Part shown: positions 57,001 through 64,000 of the stretch, piece after piece
Layout of the letters: each line of letters begins with the position of its first letter
Position numbering within the stretch: position 1 is the first letter of the stretch
Source: Bacteroidaceae bacterium
GTDB taxonomy: Bacteria; Bacteroidota; Bacteroidia; Bacteroidales; Bacteroidaceae
Length of the DNA stretch: 64,000 bases
Direction of reading: 5' to 3'
NCBI GenBank assembly: GCA_017509605.1
Contig: JAFWPH010000071.1
Location: 31,824 to 95,823, forward strand
The notes under the pieces: generated by a model
Databases searched by the model: none
Seen by the model: only the letters and a program-made list of their open reading frames with translations
What the model was told of the DNA's origin: nothing
Program-made: the position numbers and the translations under genes

Positions 57001-58025
57001 GCGGTCAATGAAGGTTCGGTGATTTCATATCCTTCGGGGGTGATCCTGACAATACGCGCATAGACGGGTTTGGGATCTTCGCCCGGAGCGAAACTGTCGC
57101 CGAAATCCTTCTTGATGCGCATTTCGAATGTACACCGTTCATTGTAGTCGTCTTCGTCGTCCTGTTTGCTCTTCGGTTTCGACTGTCCTGGAGGCGGTGG
57201 TGGAGTGGCCTCATTCTTTTCCCTTCTCCTTTTTCTCCTGTTCCAAAGCGTTATACCGCCACCGAGTGCGATGGCTCCGATGATAGTGGGGATGACCCAG
57301 GAATTCTCACCTGCGTTGGGGTTGGCGATGGACTCAATTTCCCTATGGGTGCCTTCCATGTCCGACGTCGTATCTTCCTCCACTGGCGGTGGTGCCGCTG
57401 CGTCCCAGGTAAAGGTGAATGCAATGTTGGTGGTTTCCATAAAAGCCTCCTCAATAGACAAAAGTTGCTCTGTTATAGGTCGCTGTTTCTGGTGATGTAC
57501 TTGAATTTCAAGGGTGAATGATCCTTCCCCCTCCGTTATCAACCTATTGAATAAATCATACCGTTTGGTAAATGCGTATCTACGACGGACATGGTAAGGT
57601 TCGCCATCGATGATAGACTCATTGTTTCCATCGAGTAAGACCAAAGAGGCTCCTCCACTGAAACTGACAGACAGTTGGTACCTGTTAAACTTCATGTGAT
57701 ACTCCGACGGATATTCATTAGAATTGTATCTTGGGTTGTTGACTTTTTCCGAAGGAGTGAACACCACATCAAGGATAAACTCCCTTCCATTGCGGATGTT
57801 ACCCATATCGACTTTGAAAGAGCGACTCTCTGCCCAGCGCTTGAATTCATCTGTATTGACTGTTTGTGTTCTTGGGTTATCCTCCACAAGCGACATGCCA
57901 CCTTCCACACCAGTTATCGAATATTTGAGCGTTCCGAACTGTGTGTCAACGGTTCGCGAGATGGCAGCCGCTGTGAGGGAGGTCAAAAGCAACAGCAACA
58001 GAATGCTTGTTCTAATTCGATTCAT
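54021..58025 (-). CDS. Very large membrane-anchored protein with decapeptide repeats, paralogue A
   Basis: I do not recognise the family. The 1334-residue product has a signal peptide (1-21), an extracytoplasmic domain to about 210, a Pro/acidic linker, one membrane segment (243-261, WVIPTIIGAIALGGGITLW) and then a basic stop (NRRKRRR). The topology puts about 1060 residues in the cytoplasm. That part starts Pro-rich, has Ig-like beta domains (VSFTNHVHFNIEGAQILFG), a partly hydrophobic helical region (FFSRMALGVFTLGCSEVVF), seven LDDATVKKPA-type repeats (about 906-975) and a conserved C-terminal domain (FDHDATFYYENPKTGEKF). It is a tandem paralogue of 58737-62645 and lies 46 bases after a zinc-ribbon gene. 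Confidence 0.9.
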   Translation of the reverse strand: MNRIRTSILLLLLLTSLTAAAISRTVDTQFGTLKYSITGVEGGMSLVEDNPRTQTVNTDEFKRWAESRSFKVDMGNIRNGREFILDVVFTPSEKVNNPRYNSNEYPSEYHMKFNRYQLSVSFSGGASLVLLDGNNESIIDGEPYHVRRRYAFTKRYDLFNRLITEGEGSFTLEIQVHHQKQRPITEQLLSIEEAFMETTNIAFTFTWDAAAPPPVEEDTTSDMEGTHREIESIANPNAGENSWVIPTIIGAIALGGGITLWNRRKRRREKNEATPPPPPGQSKPKSKQDDEDDYNERCTFEMRIKKDFGDSFAPGEDPKPVYARIVRITPEGYEITEPSLTAMIRITGDDYLQVGINSMKGEYKEAYVTAPDAKNVPMEAVVHFSMSAEGVSFTNHVHFNIEGAQILFGQDNLTLPADYEKTVELPFVVLGLGENPKVTLTMEKEAYHVEVKKKKDLWFAVLKENKDCADFKNKLEPGKYSYYSLHIKATNENGRIVETDFPICRFQMGLTIDTTYIKCYIEEYDVANHLSNRFRFEQMVNTTPWNSVDEPKYEVKTMTPAETKCKLRLFEYDEESHQVLRIPAVPDEIKFQAVDENRQELVDKLGIDWEPRKTIEDGARPIIFRCIRHGLDAPLRVMAKMKVKTTFNNRSYDLEKEVSLHSQPVRQSKDTAEGMAQLKDDERIAENLIRIQSVIFTHGYLKNLAPLDRYIQTMLDGYDAAYGYDKEQLRTVRRIWTCFLQGTFAGANAEAEKVTLGDELMMFFDAFMAKGKEVEDSLGFFSRMALGVFTLGCSEVVFTSMEVVREMKNYVDKGGDSVFGAFCCGVKVVAREYIMEKVSDLGMGMLKKGATKAGLTPENLKAKAKEYYGNITKGRTVKQAIVDTKTVKAKADISLNKGNNLRGGSQKVSLDDATVKKPALDDATVKKPALDDATVKKPALDDATVKKPALEDGTVKRPALDDATVKRPALDDATVKQKSIGMDESPKPKQLGYDRHYTMDEVKMQKAEIEGLEIGKKKLEKFKEVMDLPDDPRIPKQRKNAQLKKELAMEIQKDKNAMSLLADYDNKAMNDMRAKFNKQIQDLSDGADYEVMYQMAADKGIRFNDVKKLNASASSKAKLKNGEKITFDHDATFYYENPKTGEKFYFDQVETEKLYNKKYYKQYNGQYAVATESRYTQFAKEADQTVIQTDLHPESYGNENFKILSDKTKGAVHLKDADMVADAMTYKCQEWFSQGMKELSNPATATSGIAKIREACRQCTKQYENYLNPRNITRQDVGRGNMIPPEFHRYMSILKDVDVNKGGTIVKAKRELERYGMTFEMVFQQLGDLMRKIG
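55101..55308 (-). repeat. 30-base minisatellite inside paralogue A
   Basis: Seven in-frame copies of a 30-base unit (starts at 55111, 55141, 55171, 55201, 55231, 55261 and a partial one) encode LDDATVKKPA or variants (LEDGTVKRPA). Three central copies are identical, which indicates recent expansion or correction. Paralogue B lacks the repeat. Confidence 0.95.
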
Positions 58026-58071
58026 CGTCTAAGGTCTATGATCAAATGTCTGAAAATCTAATGTCTGATGC

Positions 58072-58662
58072 CTAAAGCCTAAAATTCCCTTTCCTCAGGA
58101 GCCGGAGAAAGGCGTTCTGCGCCGGTGACGAGGTGCAGATGATTTCTCCGCTGGTGGCACTGGCCTTGATGTCGTTGTCGCGGAGTTGTGCTATGATATC
58201 GCGTATGCTGTTGAAAGTCCTCTGCACGCCTTGCTGGATGTCTTGCGGACTATAGCCGTTCGTAGGCGGCGTATTGACAGGTGGTGGAGTGGCGGGTCCT
58301 GGTTGTGGAGGTGTTTGTTCACGCACAGGCGATGTAGGTTGCCGCAAGTTGGTAGGAGGCGGTGTTTGTGGCCTTGGCTGCGGAGGTGTCTGCCGATTTA
58401 CGGGTGGCGGCACTGTCTGCTGCAAGTTGGTTGGTGGCGGTGTGGGTGCAGTCGGTTGAGGATTAAAAGGCCTTGACGTCGGTGGTGGCGTCGTCGGTTG
58501 GTTGTTCTGTGGTGCGGAATTAGGTGGTGGAGGTGGTGCCATCTGGGGTGTTTGTCGCCCTGGTGGTGGCGGCGGAACTGTTGCCACGACAGCCTTTCCG
58601 CATTTGGTGCAGAAATGGGCGTTGTCGGTCAGCTGAAATCCACAATATCTACAATACATCAT
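58072..58662 (-). CDS. Zinc-ribbon protein with proline-rich middle
   Basis: The 196-residue protein begins with a zinc ribbon (CRYCGFQLTDNAHFCTKCGK). Residues about 29-140 are Pro/Thr/Gln-rich with PPPTN and PPPVN repeats. A short C-terminal domain ends SSPAQNAFLRLLRKGNFRL. No signal peptide is present. The same zinc ribbon and C-terminal piece are fused directly to the N terminus of paralogue B (58737-62645), so the two modules work together. It is 46 bases upstream of paralogue A. Confidence 0.85.
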   Translation of the reverse strand: MMYCRYCGFQLTDNAHFCTKCGKAVVATVPPPPPGRQTPQMAPPPPPNSAPQNNQPTTPPPTSRPFNPQPTAPTPPPTNLQQTVPPPVNRQTPPQPRPQTPPPTNLRQPTSPVREQTPPQPGPATPPPVNTPPTNGYSPQDIQQGVQRTFNSIRDIIAQLRDNDIKASATSGEIICTSSPAQNAFLRLLRKGNFRL

Positions 58663-58736
58663 AACAAAATAAAGTTATCAATTATCAAGTTAATAATCAT
58701 TTTCTAAAGATTATGAATGGGGGAGTTGAAGGGGTC

Positions 58737-61700
58737 CTATCCCACTTCCCTCATCAGGTCGCCGAGTTGCTGGAAAACCTTCTCGAATGATGTGCCAAGG
58801 CGTTCAAGTTCTTGCTTGGCTTTCACCACCGAACCGCCCTTGTTGACATCCATTTCCTTCAGAACGCGCATATAAGCATGGAACTCAGTCGGAATCTTGT
58901 TGCCACCGTTGACACCCGAACGAGTGATGTTTCGTGGTGAGAGGTAGTTATCGTATTGCTTGTAGCACTGGCGGCATCCTTCGCGTATCTTAGCAATACC
59001 TGCCGAGGCAGTCTTCGGGTCAGCAAGTTCCTTCATGCCCTGCTGGTACCACTCGTTGCACTTGTAGGTCATAGCATCGGCCACCTTATTAGCATCGGCA
59101 AGTGCTTTCGTTTTGCTGTTGGCATCAGACAGAATCTTGAAGTTGTCGTTGCCATAACTCTCGGGATGTAAGTCGCTCTGGATAACCGTCTGGTCAGCCT
59201 CTTTGGCGAACTGGGTATATTTCGATTCTGTGGAAACGGCGTGTTCTCCGTGATACTCCTTATAGTACTTTTCGTTATACATTTTCTCTGTCTCCACCTG
59301 ATCGAAATAGGTCTTCTTGCCCGTTTTCGGGTTCTCGTGGTAGAACGTGGCATCGTGGTCGAAGGTGATTTTCTCTCCACTTTGCAGTTTCGCTTTGGAA
59401 GAAGCCGAAGCATTCAGTTTCTTGACCTCGTTGAACGGGATACCTTTGTCGGCCGCCATTTGGTACATCACCTCGTAGTCAGCTCCGTCGCTCAGGTCCT
59501 GTATTTGCTTGGTGAATTTCGACCTCATGTCGTTCATGGCCTTGTTGTCGTAGTCGGCCAACAGACTCATGGCGTTCTTGTCCTTCTGGATTTCCATGGC
59601 CAGTTGGGTCTTCTTCTTCAGGTTCGCTGGGGTGTCGGGCAGATCCATCACCTCCTTGAAGTTGTCGAGTTTTTTCTTGCCAATCTCCAGTCCTTCCATC
59701 TCGGCCTTCTTCATCTTGATTTCATCGAGGCTGAGGTGCTGGTTCTGGGGCATCATCTTGGTCTGGCTAACCTTGAGCTCAGCGTTAGCCTTTGCAAGTT
59801 TGGTATCGGAAATGGCTTGCTTCATCTGGCGTCCTCGTGTGATGTTGCCATAATACTCCTTGGCCTTTGCTTTGAGGTTCTCAGGTGTGAGTCCCACCTT
59901 GTTTGCCCCCTTCTTGAGCAGTCCCATGCCGAGGTCGGAGACCTTCTCCATGATATACTCACGTGCCACGACCTTCACACCGCAGCAGAAGGCTCCAAAG
60001 ACGCTGTCACCGCCCTTGTCCACATAGTCTTTCATCTCGCGCACCACCTCCATAGATGTGAACACCACCTCGGAGCATCCAAGAGTGACGACGCCGAGTG
60101 CCATGCGAGAGAAGAAGCCCATAGAGTCTTCTATCTCCTTGCCCTTGTCCATGAAGGCGTTGAAGAACATCACAAGTTCGTCGCCAAGCGTCACGGGTTC
60201 GGTGTCGGCGTTGCATCCTGCGAATGTGCCTTGCAGGAATCCTCCCCAGATGCGGCGCACTGTGCGTAGTTGCTCGTTATCGTAGCCATAAGCGTCATCG
60301 TAGGAGTCGAGCATGGTCTGTATGTATCGGTCGAGCGGTGCGAGGTTTTTCAGATATCCATGGGTGAAGATGGTGGACTGAATAGCCATGAGCCTCTCGG
60401 CGATACGCTCATCCTCCTTGATTTGTCCCATGCTGTCAGCCATGTCCTTGCTCTGGCGCACCGGCTGAGAGGTGAGCATCACCTCCTTTTCCGTCTCGTA
60501 TTTACGGTTGTTGAAAGTGGTGGTGATCTTGACTTTGCACTTGAGTCGCAGCGGTGCGTCGAGGGCGCCTCTGATGCAGCGGAAGATGATAGGACGGGCT
60601 CCGTCCTCCACATCCCTGCGGGGCTCCCAGTCAATACCTAATTTATCAACCAACGGCTGCCGGCTCTGATCCACAGCCTCGTATTTGATCTCATCTGGCA
60701 CTGCCGGAATACGAAGTACCTGGTGGCTCTCCTCGTCGTACTCAAAGAGGCGGAGCTTGGTCTTGGTCTCAGCAGGCGTCATCTTCTTGAGCTCGTACTT
60801 GGGTTCGTTAGTGTTCCATGGCGAGACATCCTTGACACGTTCGTAAACGAAACGTTTGCTGAGGTGGTTCTTCATGTCGTACTCTTCCTCGAAACACTTG
60901 ATCCGCTTGAGGTCGATGGTCAGTCCCATCTGGAAACGGCAGATTGGGAAATCGGTCTCGGCCTTACGGTCGTTTTCATCGCTGGCCTTGATGTGGAGCG
61001 AGTAATAACTGTACTTCCCCGGCTCCAGCTTGTTCTTGAAGTCGGCACAGTCCTTGTTTTCCTTCAGAACGGCAAACCAGAGGTCATCCTTCTTCTTCAC
61101 CTCCACCTTGTAGGCGTCCTTCTCGACCGACAGCTCCACCTTGGGATCCTCTCCAAGGCCCAGCACCACGAACGGCAGTTCAACCGTCTTCTCGTAGTCG
61201 GCTGGCATAGTGAGGTTGTCCTGTCCAAAGAGGATCTCCGCGCCCTCCACAAAGAAGTGCATGTGGTTGGTGAACGACACTCCCTCGGCGGACATGACGA
61301 AATTGACCACTGCCTCCGGTGGAGTGACATCCTGATTGGGTGCGAGGACATTGGCGGCCATGTACTCTCCGTACTGGGTTGTGGGGCTGACCTGCAGATA
61401 GTCGTCACCAGTGATTTGTATCATCCGCGTCAGCACAGGGTCGGTATAGACATTACCGTCAGGTGTGTAATGCATGATGCGGGCATAGACTGTCACAGGC
61501 TTGTCACCGGGGACGAGTGTGTCGCCGAAGTCCTTCTTGATGCGCATCTCGTAGGTGCAGCGCTCATTGTACTCGTCCTCCTCTTGTTCCTTGCTCTTTT
61601 GTGGCTTTCCTGGAGGAGGTGGCGGCGTGGTCTTGCTGTTCTTCAGTTTCTTCTCCTCCTCTTCTTTCTTCCTTCGTTTGTTCCATGCCAGCAAACCGCC

Positions 61701-62645
61701 GCCAACAGCGATGGCACCTATGATAGATGGAACGAGCCATCCACTCTCACCAGGTGTATCAGGTGGTGTGGTGTCGATTTCCTCATGGATGGGACCGACG
61801 TCTGTAGGTTGTTCGGGTATAACAGGTGGATTGACAGGATTGACGACAACGTCCTCATCCCCTCCTTCAGTGACAGGATTGTTTTGCTTTCTGGGTCCCA
61901 AGATCTGAAACTCGTCGTAATAGCCCTCGCAATCTTCCTTATAGGTGGTCCCACTCAAATACTGATGGATATACGAGGCGCCGATACGGAACCAATCGCC
62001 AGACCAGAGGGTCGTCTCGGACGGCGACCGATAAGGTGGTTTTGTCCAATGACCACGCACCAAGGTGCTGTTTTTGGGTTCTTGCTTGGTGCTATTACCG
62101 GTAAACAATTCATATCTGGTGACCTCTTCCAGATTCGTCCCCACATTATGGTATTTCGTCTCTTTTGTGGAGTTGCTCCCACTTGGAGAGAAGGAGAAAG
62201 TGACTGTGACGGGGGTGCGAGGGTCCAACTGGTAAAGTCTATAGGAATTGAAGGCATTATGGAACTGATAGACATCCTTGATGACCTCTTTTTTATAGTT
62301 GCCATTTTCATCCTTATAATACATGTTCCTGTTCTTTTCCTTTTTCTCTACCTCCGTCCGTCCCTGGGAGTTGATGAGTTCTGGTTCAGCGTCAACATTG
62401 GAGAATCTGTAAGTGATGGAACCAAAACCAGTGCTGACGGTGCGCTCGATATCGATAGCATAAGAACCGAGGCATGCAAAGAGGGAGAGGATGGTCAGGA
62501 TTAAGACCTTGCCTTTGCGCATCAGCCCCCGGAAGGCATTCTGCGCCAGTGACGAGGTGCAGACAGTTGTCACGACAGCCTTTCCGCATTTGGTGCAGAA
62601 ATGTGCATTATCTGCCAGCAAGTTGCCACAATATCGACAAAACAT
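58737..62645 (-). CDS. Very large membrane-anchored protein, paralogue B, with fused zinc ribbon
   Basis: The family is unknown. The 1302-residue product starts with a zinc ribbon (residues 3-20, CRYC...CTKC). A short piece CTSSLAQNAFRGLMRKGK (29-46) matches the end of the separate 196-residue protein. A signal-like hydrophobic stretch (46-63) follows, then an extracytoplasmic domain, one membrane segment (303-321) and a long Pro-rich then Ig-like and helical C-terminal part. That part is highly similar to paralogue A throughout but has no decapeptide repeats. A start at Met42 (62522) would give a normal secreted protein and leave the zinc ribbon as a relic, so the true start is uncertain. 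It lies 74 bases upstream of the 196-residue gene. Confidence 0.85.
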   Translation of the reverse strand: MFCRYCGNLLADNAHFCTKCGKAVVTTVCTSSLAQNAFRGLMRKGKVLILTILSLFACLGSYAIDIERTVSTGFGSITYRFSNVDAEPELINSQGRTEVEKKEKNRNMYYKDENGNYKKEVIKDVYQFHNAFNSYRLYQLDPRTPVTVTFSFSPSGSNSTKETKYHNVGTNLEEVTRYELFTGNSTKQEPKNSTLVRGHWTKPPYRSPSETTLWSGDWFRIGASYIHQYLSGTTYKEDCEGYYDEFQILGPRKQNNPVTEGGDEDVVVNPVNPPVIPEQPTDVGPIHEEIDTTPPDTPGESGWLVPSIIGAIAVGGGLLAWNKRRKKEEEEKKLKNSKTTPPPPPGKPQKSKEQEEDEYNERCTYEMRIKKDFGDTLVPGDKPVTVYARIMHYTPDGNVYTDPVLTRMIQITGDDYLQVSPTTQYGEYMAANVLAPNQDVTPPEAVVNFVMSAEGVSFTNHMHFFVEGAEILFGQDNLTMPADYEKTVELPFVVLGLGEDPKVELSVEKDAYKVEVKKKDDLWFAVLKENKDCADFKNKLEPGKYSYYSLHIKASDENDRKAETDFPICRFQMGLTIDLKRIKCFEEEYDMKNHLSKRFVYERVKDVSPWNTNEPKYELKKMTPAETKTKLRLFEYDEESHQVLRIPAVPDEIKYEAVDQSRQPLVDKLGIDWEPRRDVEDGARPIIFRCIRGALDAPLRLKCKVKITTTFNNRKYETEKEVMLTSQPVRQSKDMADSMGQIKEDERIAERLMAIQSTIFTHGYLKNLAPLDRYIQTMLDSYDDAYGYDNEQLRTVRRIWGGFLQGTFAGCNADTEPVTLGDELVMFFNAFMDKGKEIEDSMGFFSRMALGVVTLGCSEVVFTSMEVVREMKDYVDKGGDSVFGAFCCGVKVVAREYIMEKVSDLGMGLLKKGANKVGLTPENLKAKAKEYYGNITRGRQMKQAISDTKLAKANAELKVSQTKMMPQNQHLSLDEIKMKKAEMEGLEIGKKKLDNFKEVMDLPDTPANLKKKTQLAMEIQKDKNAMSLLADYDNKAMNDMRSKFTKQIQDLSDGADYEVMYQMAADKGIPFNEVKKLNASASSKAKLQSGEKITFDHDATFYHENPKTGKKTYFDQVETEKMYNEKYYKEYHGEHAVSTESKYTQFAKEADQTVIQSDLHPESYGNDNFKILSDANSKTKALADANKVADAMTYKCNEWYQQGMKELADPKTASAGIAKIREGCRQCYKQYDNYLSPRNITRSGVNGGNKIPTEFHAYMRVLKEMDVNKGGSVVKAKQELERLGTSFEKVFQQLGDLMREVG

Positions 62646-62791
62646 AGTGTTAGTGTGTTTGTAAGATTAAACATTCATCATAGCAGAGTCAACATGCAAA
62701 TATCGCAATAATCATCCAATTATCCAAGAAAACCATGTGGTTTTTCCTTTGATGTTATCAGAAAGCAACCGAGAAGGCTATAGAGACCCTA

Positions 62792-62834
62792 TAAAAAACA
62801 GCCAGCCTAAGGAATCCCCCCAGACTGGCTGTTT
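62792..62834 (-). terminator. Terminator of the lipoprotein gene
   Basis: AAACAGCCAG (62796-62805) pairs perfectly with CTGGCTGTTT (62825-62834). On the minus strand the stem is followed by TTTTTTAT. Confidence 0.85.
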
Positions 62835-62871
62835 GATGTTGTATTTGCGGAAGGCTATGCCTTACCCTCTC

Positions 62872-63672
62872 CTACTTAGACAGGTTCTTGACGAACTCCC
62901 ATGCTGTCTCATATTTCTTAACCTTGATGAGCGACTGATGGCCTACGATATACTCCGAGACACCCACATGGTCGGCTCCGTTGTGCCAGTCGTAGGTGTA
63001 GCCCAAACGTGTCCAAGGCAGTGGGCTGTCGTCCTCGTAAGCTGCCTCTACGTTGTAACGGTACCACTCGCGGAAGTTGGTCTCACCGATCTTGAAGTTC
63101 TCATCCACGTTCTTCGGGAAATCGAGAACAGCGGTGGTTGTGGTGATGTCGGGATCAGGTGTGGGACGGAACATCGTTGCGGGGTCGGCATAGAAGCTGA
63201 CCATGATGTCGTAGTCGCAAGTTGGGTCGAGTCCGTACATCTGGATGAGACGCATGTGGGCTGCCACACTGTCGAGTCCCTCAAAAGCCTCGCTACGTTT
63301 GGCCCAATCAACAGGCAGGGATACCCAAGTACCCATCTCGCGGTCGATACGATAGACGCCCTCCCCAGAGAAGAAGCGCTGCAGGCGACTGGAATCTACA
63401 AGTGTAACCACGAGCACCATGTCCTTGCCGTCGAAGTTGGCCCATTCCTCACCGGGATAGTCTTTTCTGACTGCTGTCAAGTTGTTGACAATCTCAGTGC
63501 TGTCAATCACCTTGGCATCTTCAATAGCAGCCATCAGGTCGGCCTGAAGAGCAGAATCGTTCTCATACCATGCCACTTCATTGGCAGTCTTAGTTTTTGT
63601 GTTCTGGGTCTGTCTGCAGCCCGTGCTCACTAACATCACCAAAAAGGCGATCACAATCATCAAGTTTTTCAT
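62872..63672 (-). CDS. Hypothetical lipoprotein
   Basis: The 266-residue protein has a lipoprotein signal with lipobox VSTGC (Cys 19), then RQTQNTKTK, without the acidic surface-export residues, so it is probably periplasm-facing. The rest is soluble with no family I recognise (VAWYENDSALQADLMAAIED, MYGLDPTCDYDIMVSFYAD). A TATTTTTG -7 element on the minus strand (63726-63719) with a TTTC 20 bases upstream is a weak promoter. It is monocistronic, ending at its own terminator. Confidence 0.8.
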   Translation of the reverse strand: MKNLMIVIAFLVMLVSTGCRQTQNTKTKTANEVAWYENDSALQADLMAAIEDAKVIDSTEIVNNLTAVRKDYPGEEWANFDGKDMVLVVTLVDSSRLQRFFSGEGVYRIDREMGTWVSLPVDWAKRSEAFEGLDSVAAHMRLIQMYGLDPTCDYDIMVSFYADPATMFRPTPDPDITTTTAVLDFPKNVDENFKIGETNFREWYRYNVEAAYEDDSPLPWTRLGYTYDWHNGADHVGVSEYIVGHQSLIKVKKYETAWEFVKNLSK

Positions 63673-63983
63673 TTGCTAATAATTTTGGAATGATGTTAAA
63701 CAATTGTATTTGCGATTGCAAAAATAAGCATTTTAGTTTTAAACATGAAATCTTCGCATGTTTTTTATCATTTGCGCTTATTATTCGAAAAACGCCAGTT
63801 CATTTGTTCTGTGTTCAAACCAGTACCTTTATTCTTGTATTTTAATACAATTTGATAAATGAGCCCACTTTAAAAAGTTAGGCATATTAAAATTGTTTGC
63901 TTTTGCACTAAAATAGTCTATGTTTTATGCCGATTTCTGGAATATTTTTTGTATCTTTACATCATCAATCAAAAAGGAAGACG
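63673..63983. other. Divergent intergenic region
   Basis: AT-rich sequence between the lipoprotein gene and the next plus-strand gene. Only the weak minus-strand -7 element (63719-63726) was seen. No gene or RNA was recognised. Confidence 0.5.
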
Positions 63984-64000
63984 ATGTTTAAGAAGACAGA
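63984..64000 (+). CDS. Start of an unidentified gene, cut by the window edge
   Basis: An ATG at 63984 is preceded by AAAAAGGAAG, a fair ribosome-binding site, and starts MFKKT. Only five codons are present, so the product cannot be named. Confidence 0.45.

Noticed and set aside
60723..62504. 593-codon plus-strand frame opposite paralogue B
   Set aside because: The minus-strand frame is conserved in paralogue A, so the coding strand is clear.

Overview
The window looks like chromosomal DNA of a Prevotella-like member of the Bacteroidetes (Prevotella/Segatella group). The evidence is a starch-utilisation (sus-type) glycoside hydrolase run, lipoproteins with acidic residues after the lipobox cysteine, many outer-membrane/CarboxypepD_reg proteins, and repeated Bacteroidetes-type promoters (TTTG, 19-20 bases, TAnnTTTG). 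No rRNA, tRNA, CRISPR array, complete insertion sequence or prophage was found. The genus is inferred from gene content only.

Layout. 1-7881 (minus): maltodextrin/starch cluster malQ (GH77), pulA (GH13 pullulanase), susB (GH97) and the start of a susA-like GH13 enzyme that leaves the window. 8330-8482: a small inverted-repeat (MITE-like) element. 8499-13938: accessory region with an unknown protein, an ankyrin-like gene separated by one in-frame TAG from a HAD-phosphatase reading frame, a DUF2809 membrane protein and a zinc-ribbon/SUMF1 protein. 14130-14954: ispE. 15490-19588: two GH43 enzymes and a lipoprotein, closed by a strong terminator.

19919-27435 is the most interesting unit: one promoter, nine genes, one terminator. 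It encodes a MetY-type sulfhydrylase, CysK, a DsrE-like protein, TusA, a family 2 encapsulin shell protein with an inserted cyclic-nucleotide-binding-like domain, a SufS-type cysteine desulfurase with a ~107-residue N-terminal extension (probable cargo), a ThiS-like sulfur carrier ending GGGSL, a ThiF/MoeB-like activating enzyme and a JAMM peptidase. It combines a sulfur nanocompartment with a protein-thiocarboxylate pathway of the HcyS/HcyF/HcyD-MetY or CysO/CysM/Mec kind. The likely logic is sulfur release from cysteine inside a shell, relay over TusA/DsrE to the carrier thiocarboxylate, and use by the sulfhydrylases, with the peptidase maturing the carrier and/or releasing the product.

27462-30559 (minus): anaerobic ribonucleotide reductase nrdD-nrdG behind a cobalamin riboswitch with a well-matched promoter immediately upstream. 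30749-37035 (minus): a GH39-like enzyme, purT, a DUF4301 protein and an ADP-ribosylglycohydrolase. 37405-50775 (plus): a very large CarboxypepD_reg/macroglobulin-like protein, relA (degenerate hydrolase motif), rlmH, a YdcF-like protein, an outer-membrane barrel with a glycine/arginine-rich tail behind an ECF-type promoter, an acyltransferase-3 protein and uxaC. 50959-63672 (minus): a DUF2582 winged-helix protein, a beta-helix lipoprotein, a DUF4421 protein, two tandem ~1300-residue paralogues of unknown function with linked or fused zinc-ribbon modules, and a lipoprotein. The first codons of another gene start at 63984.

Several intergenic regions carry short family repeats (ATTGAAC/ATTGACC heptamers right after stop codons, nnCGTTAT octamers, a 33-base promoter-bearing direct repeat).
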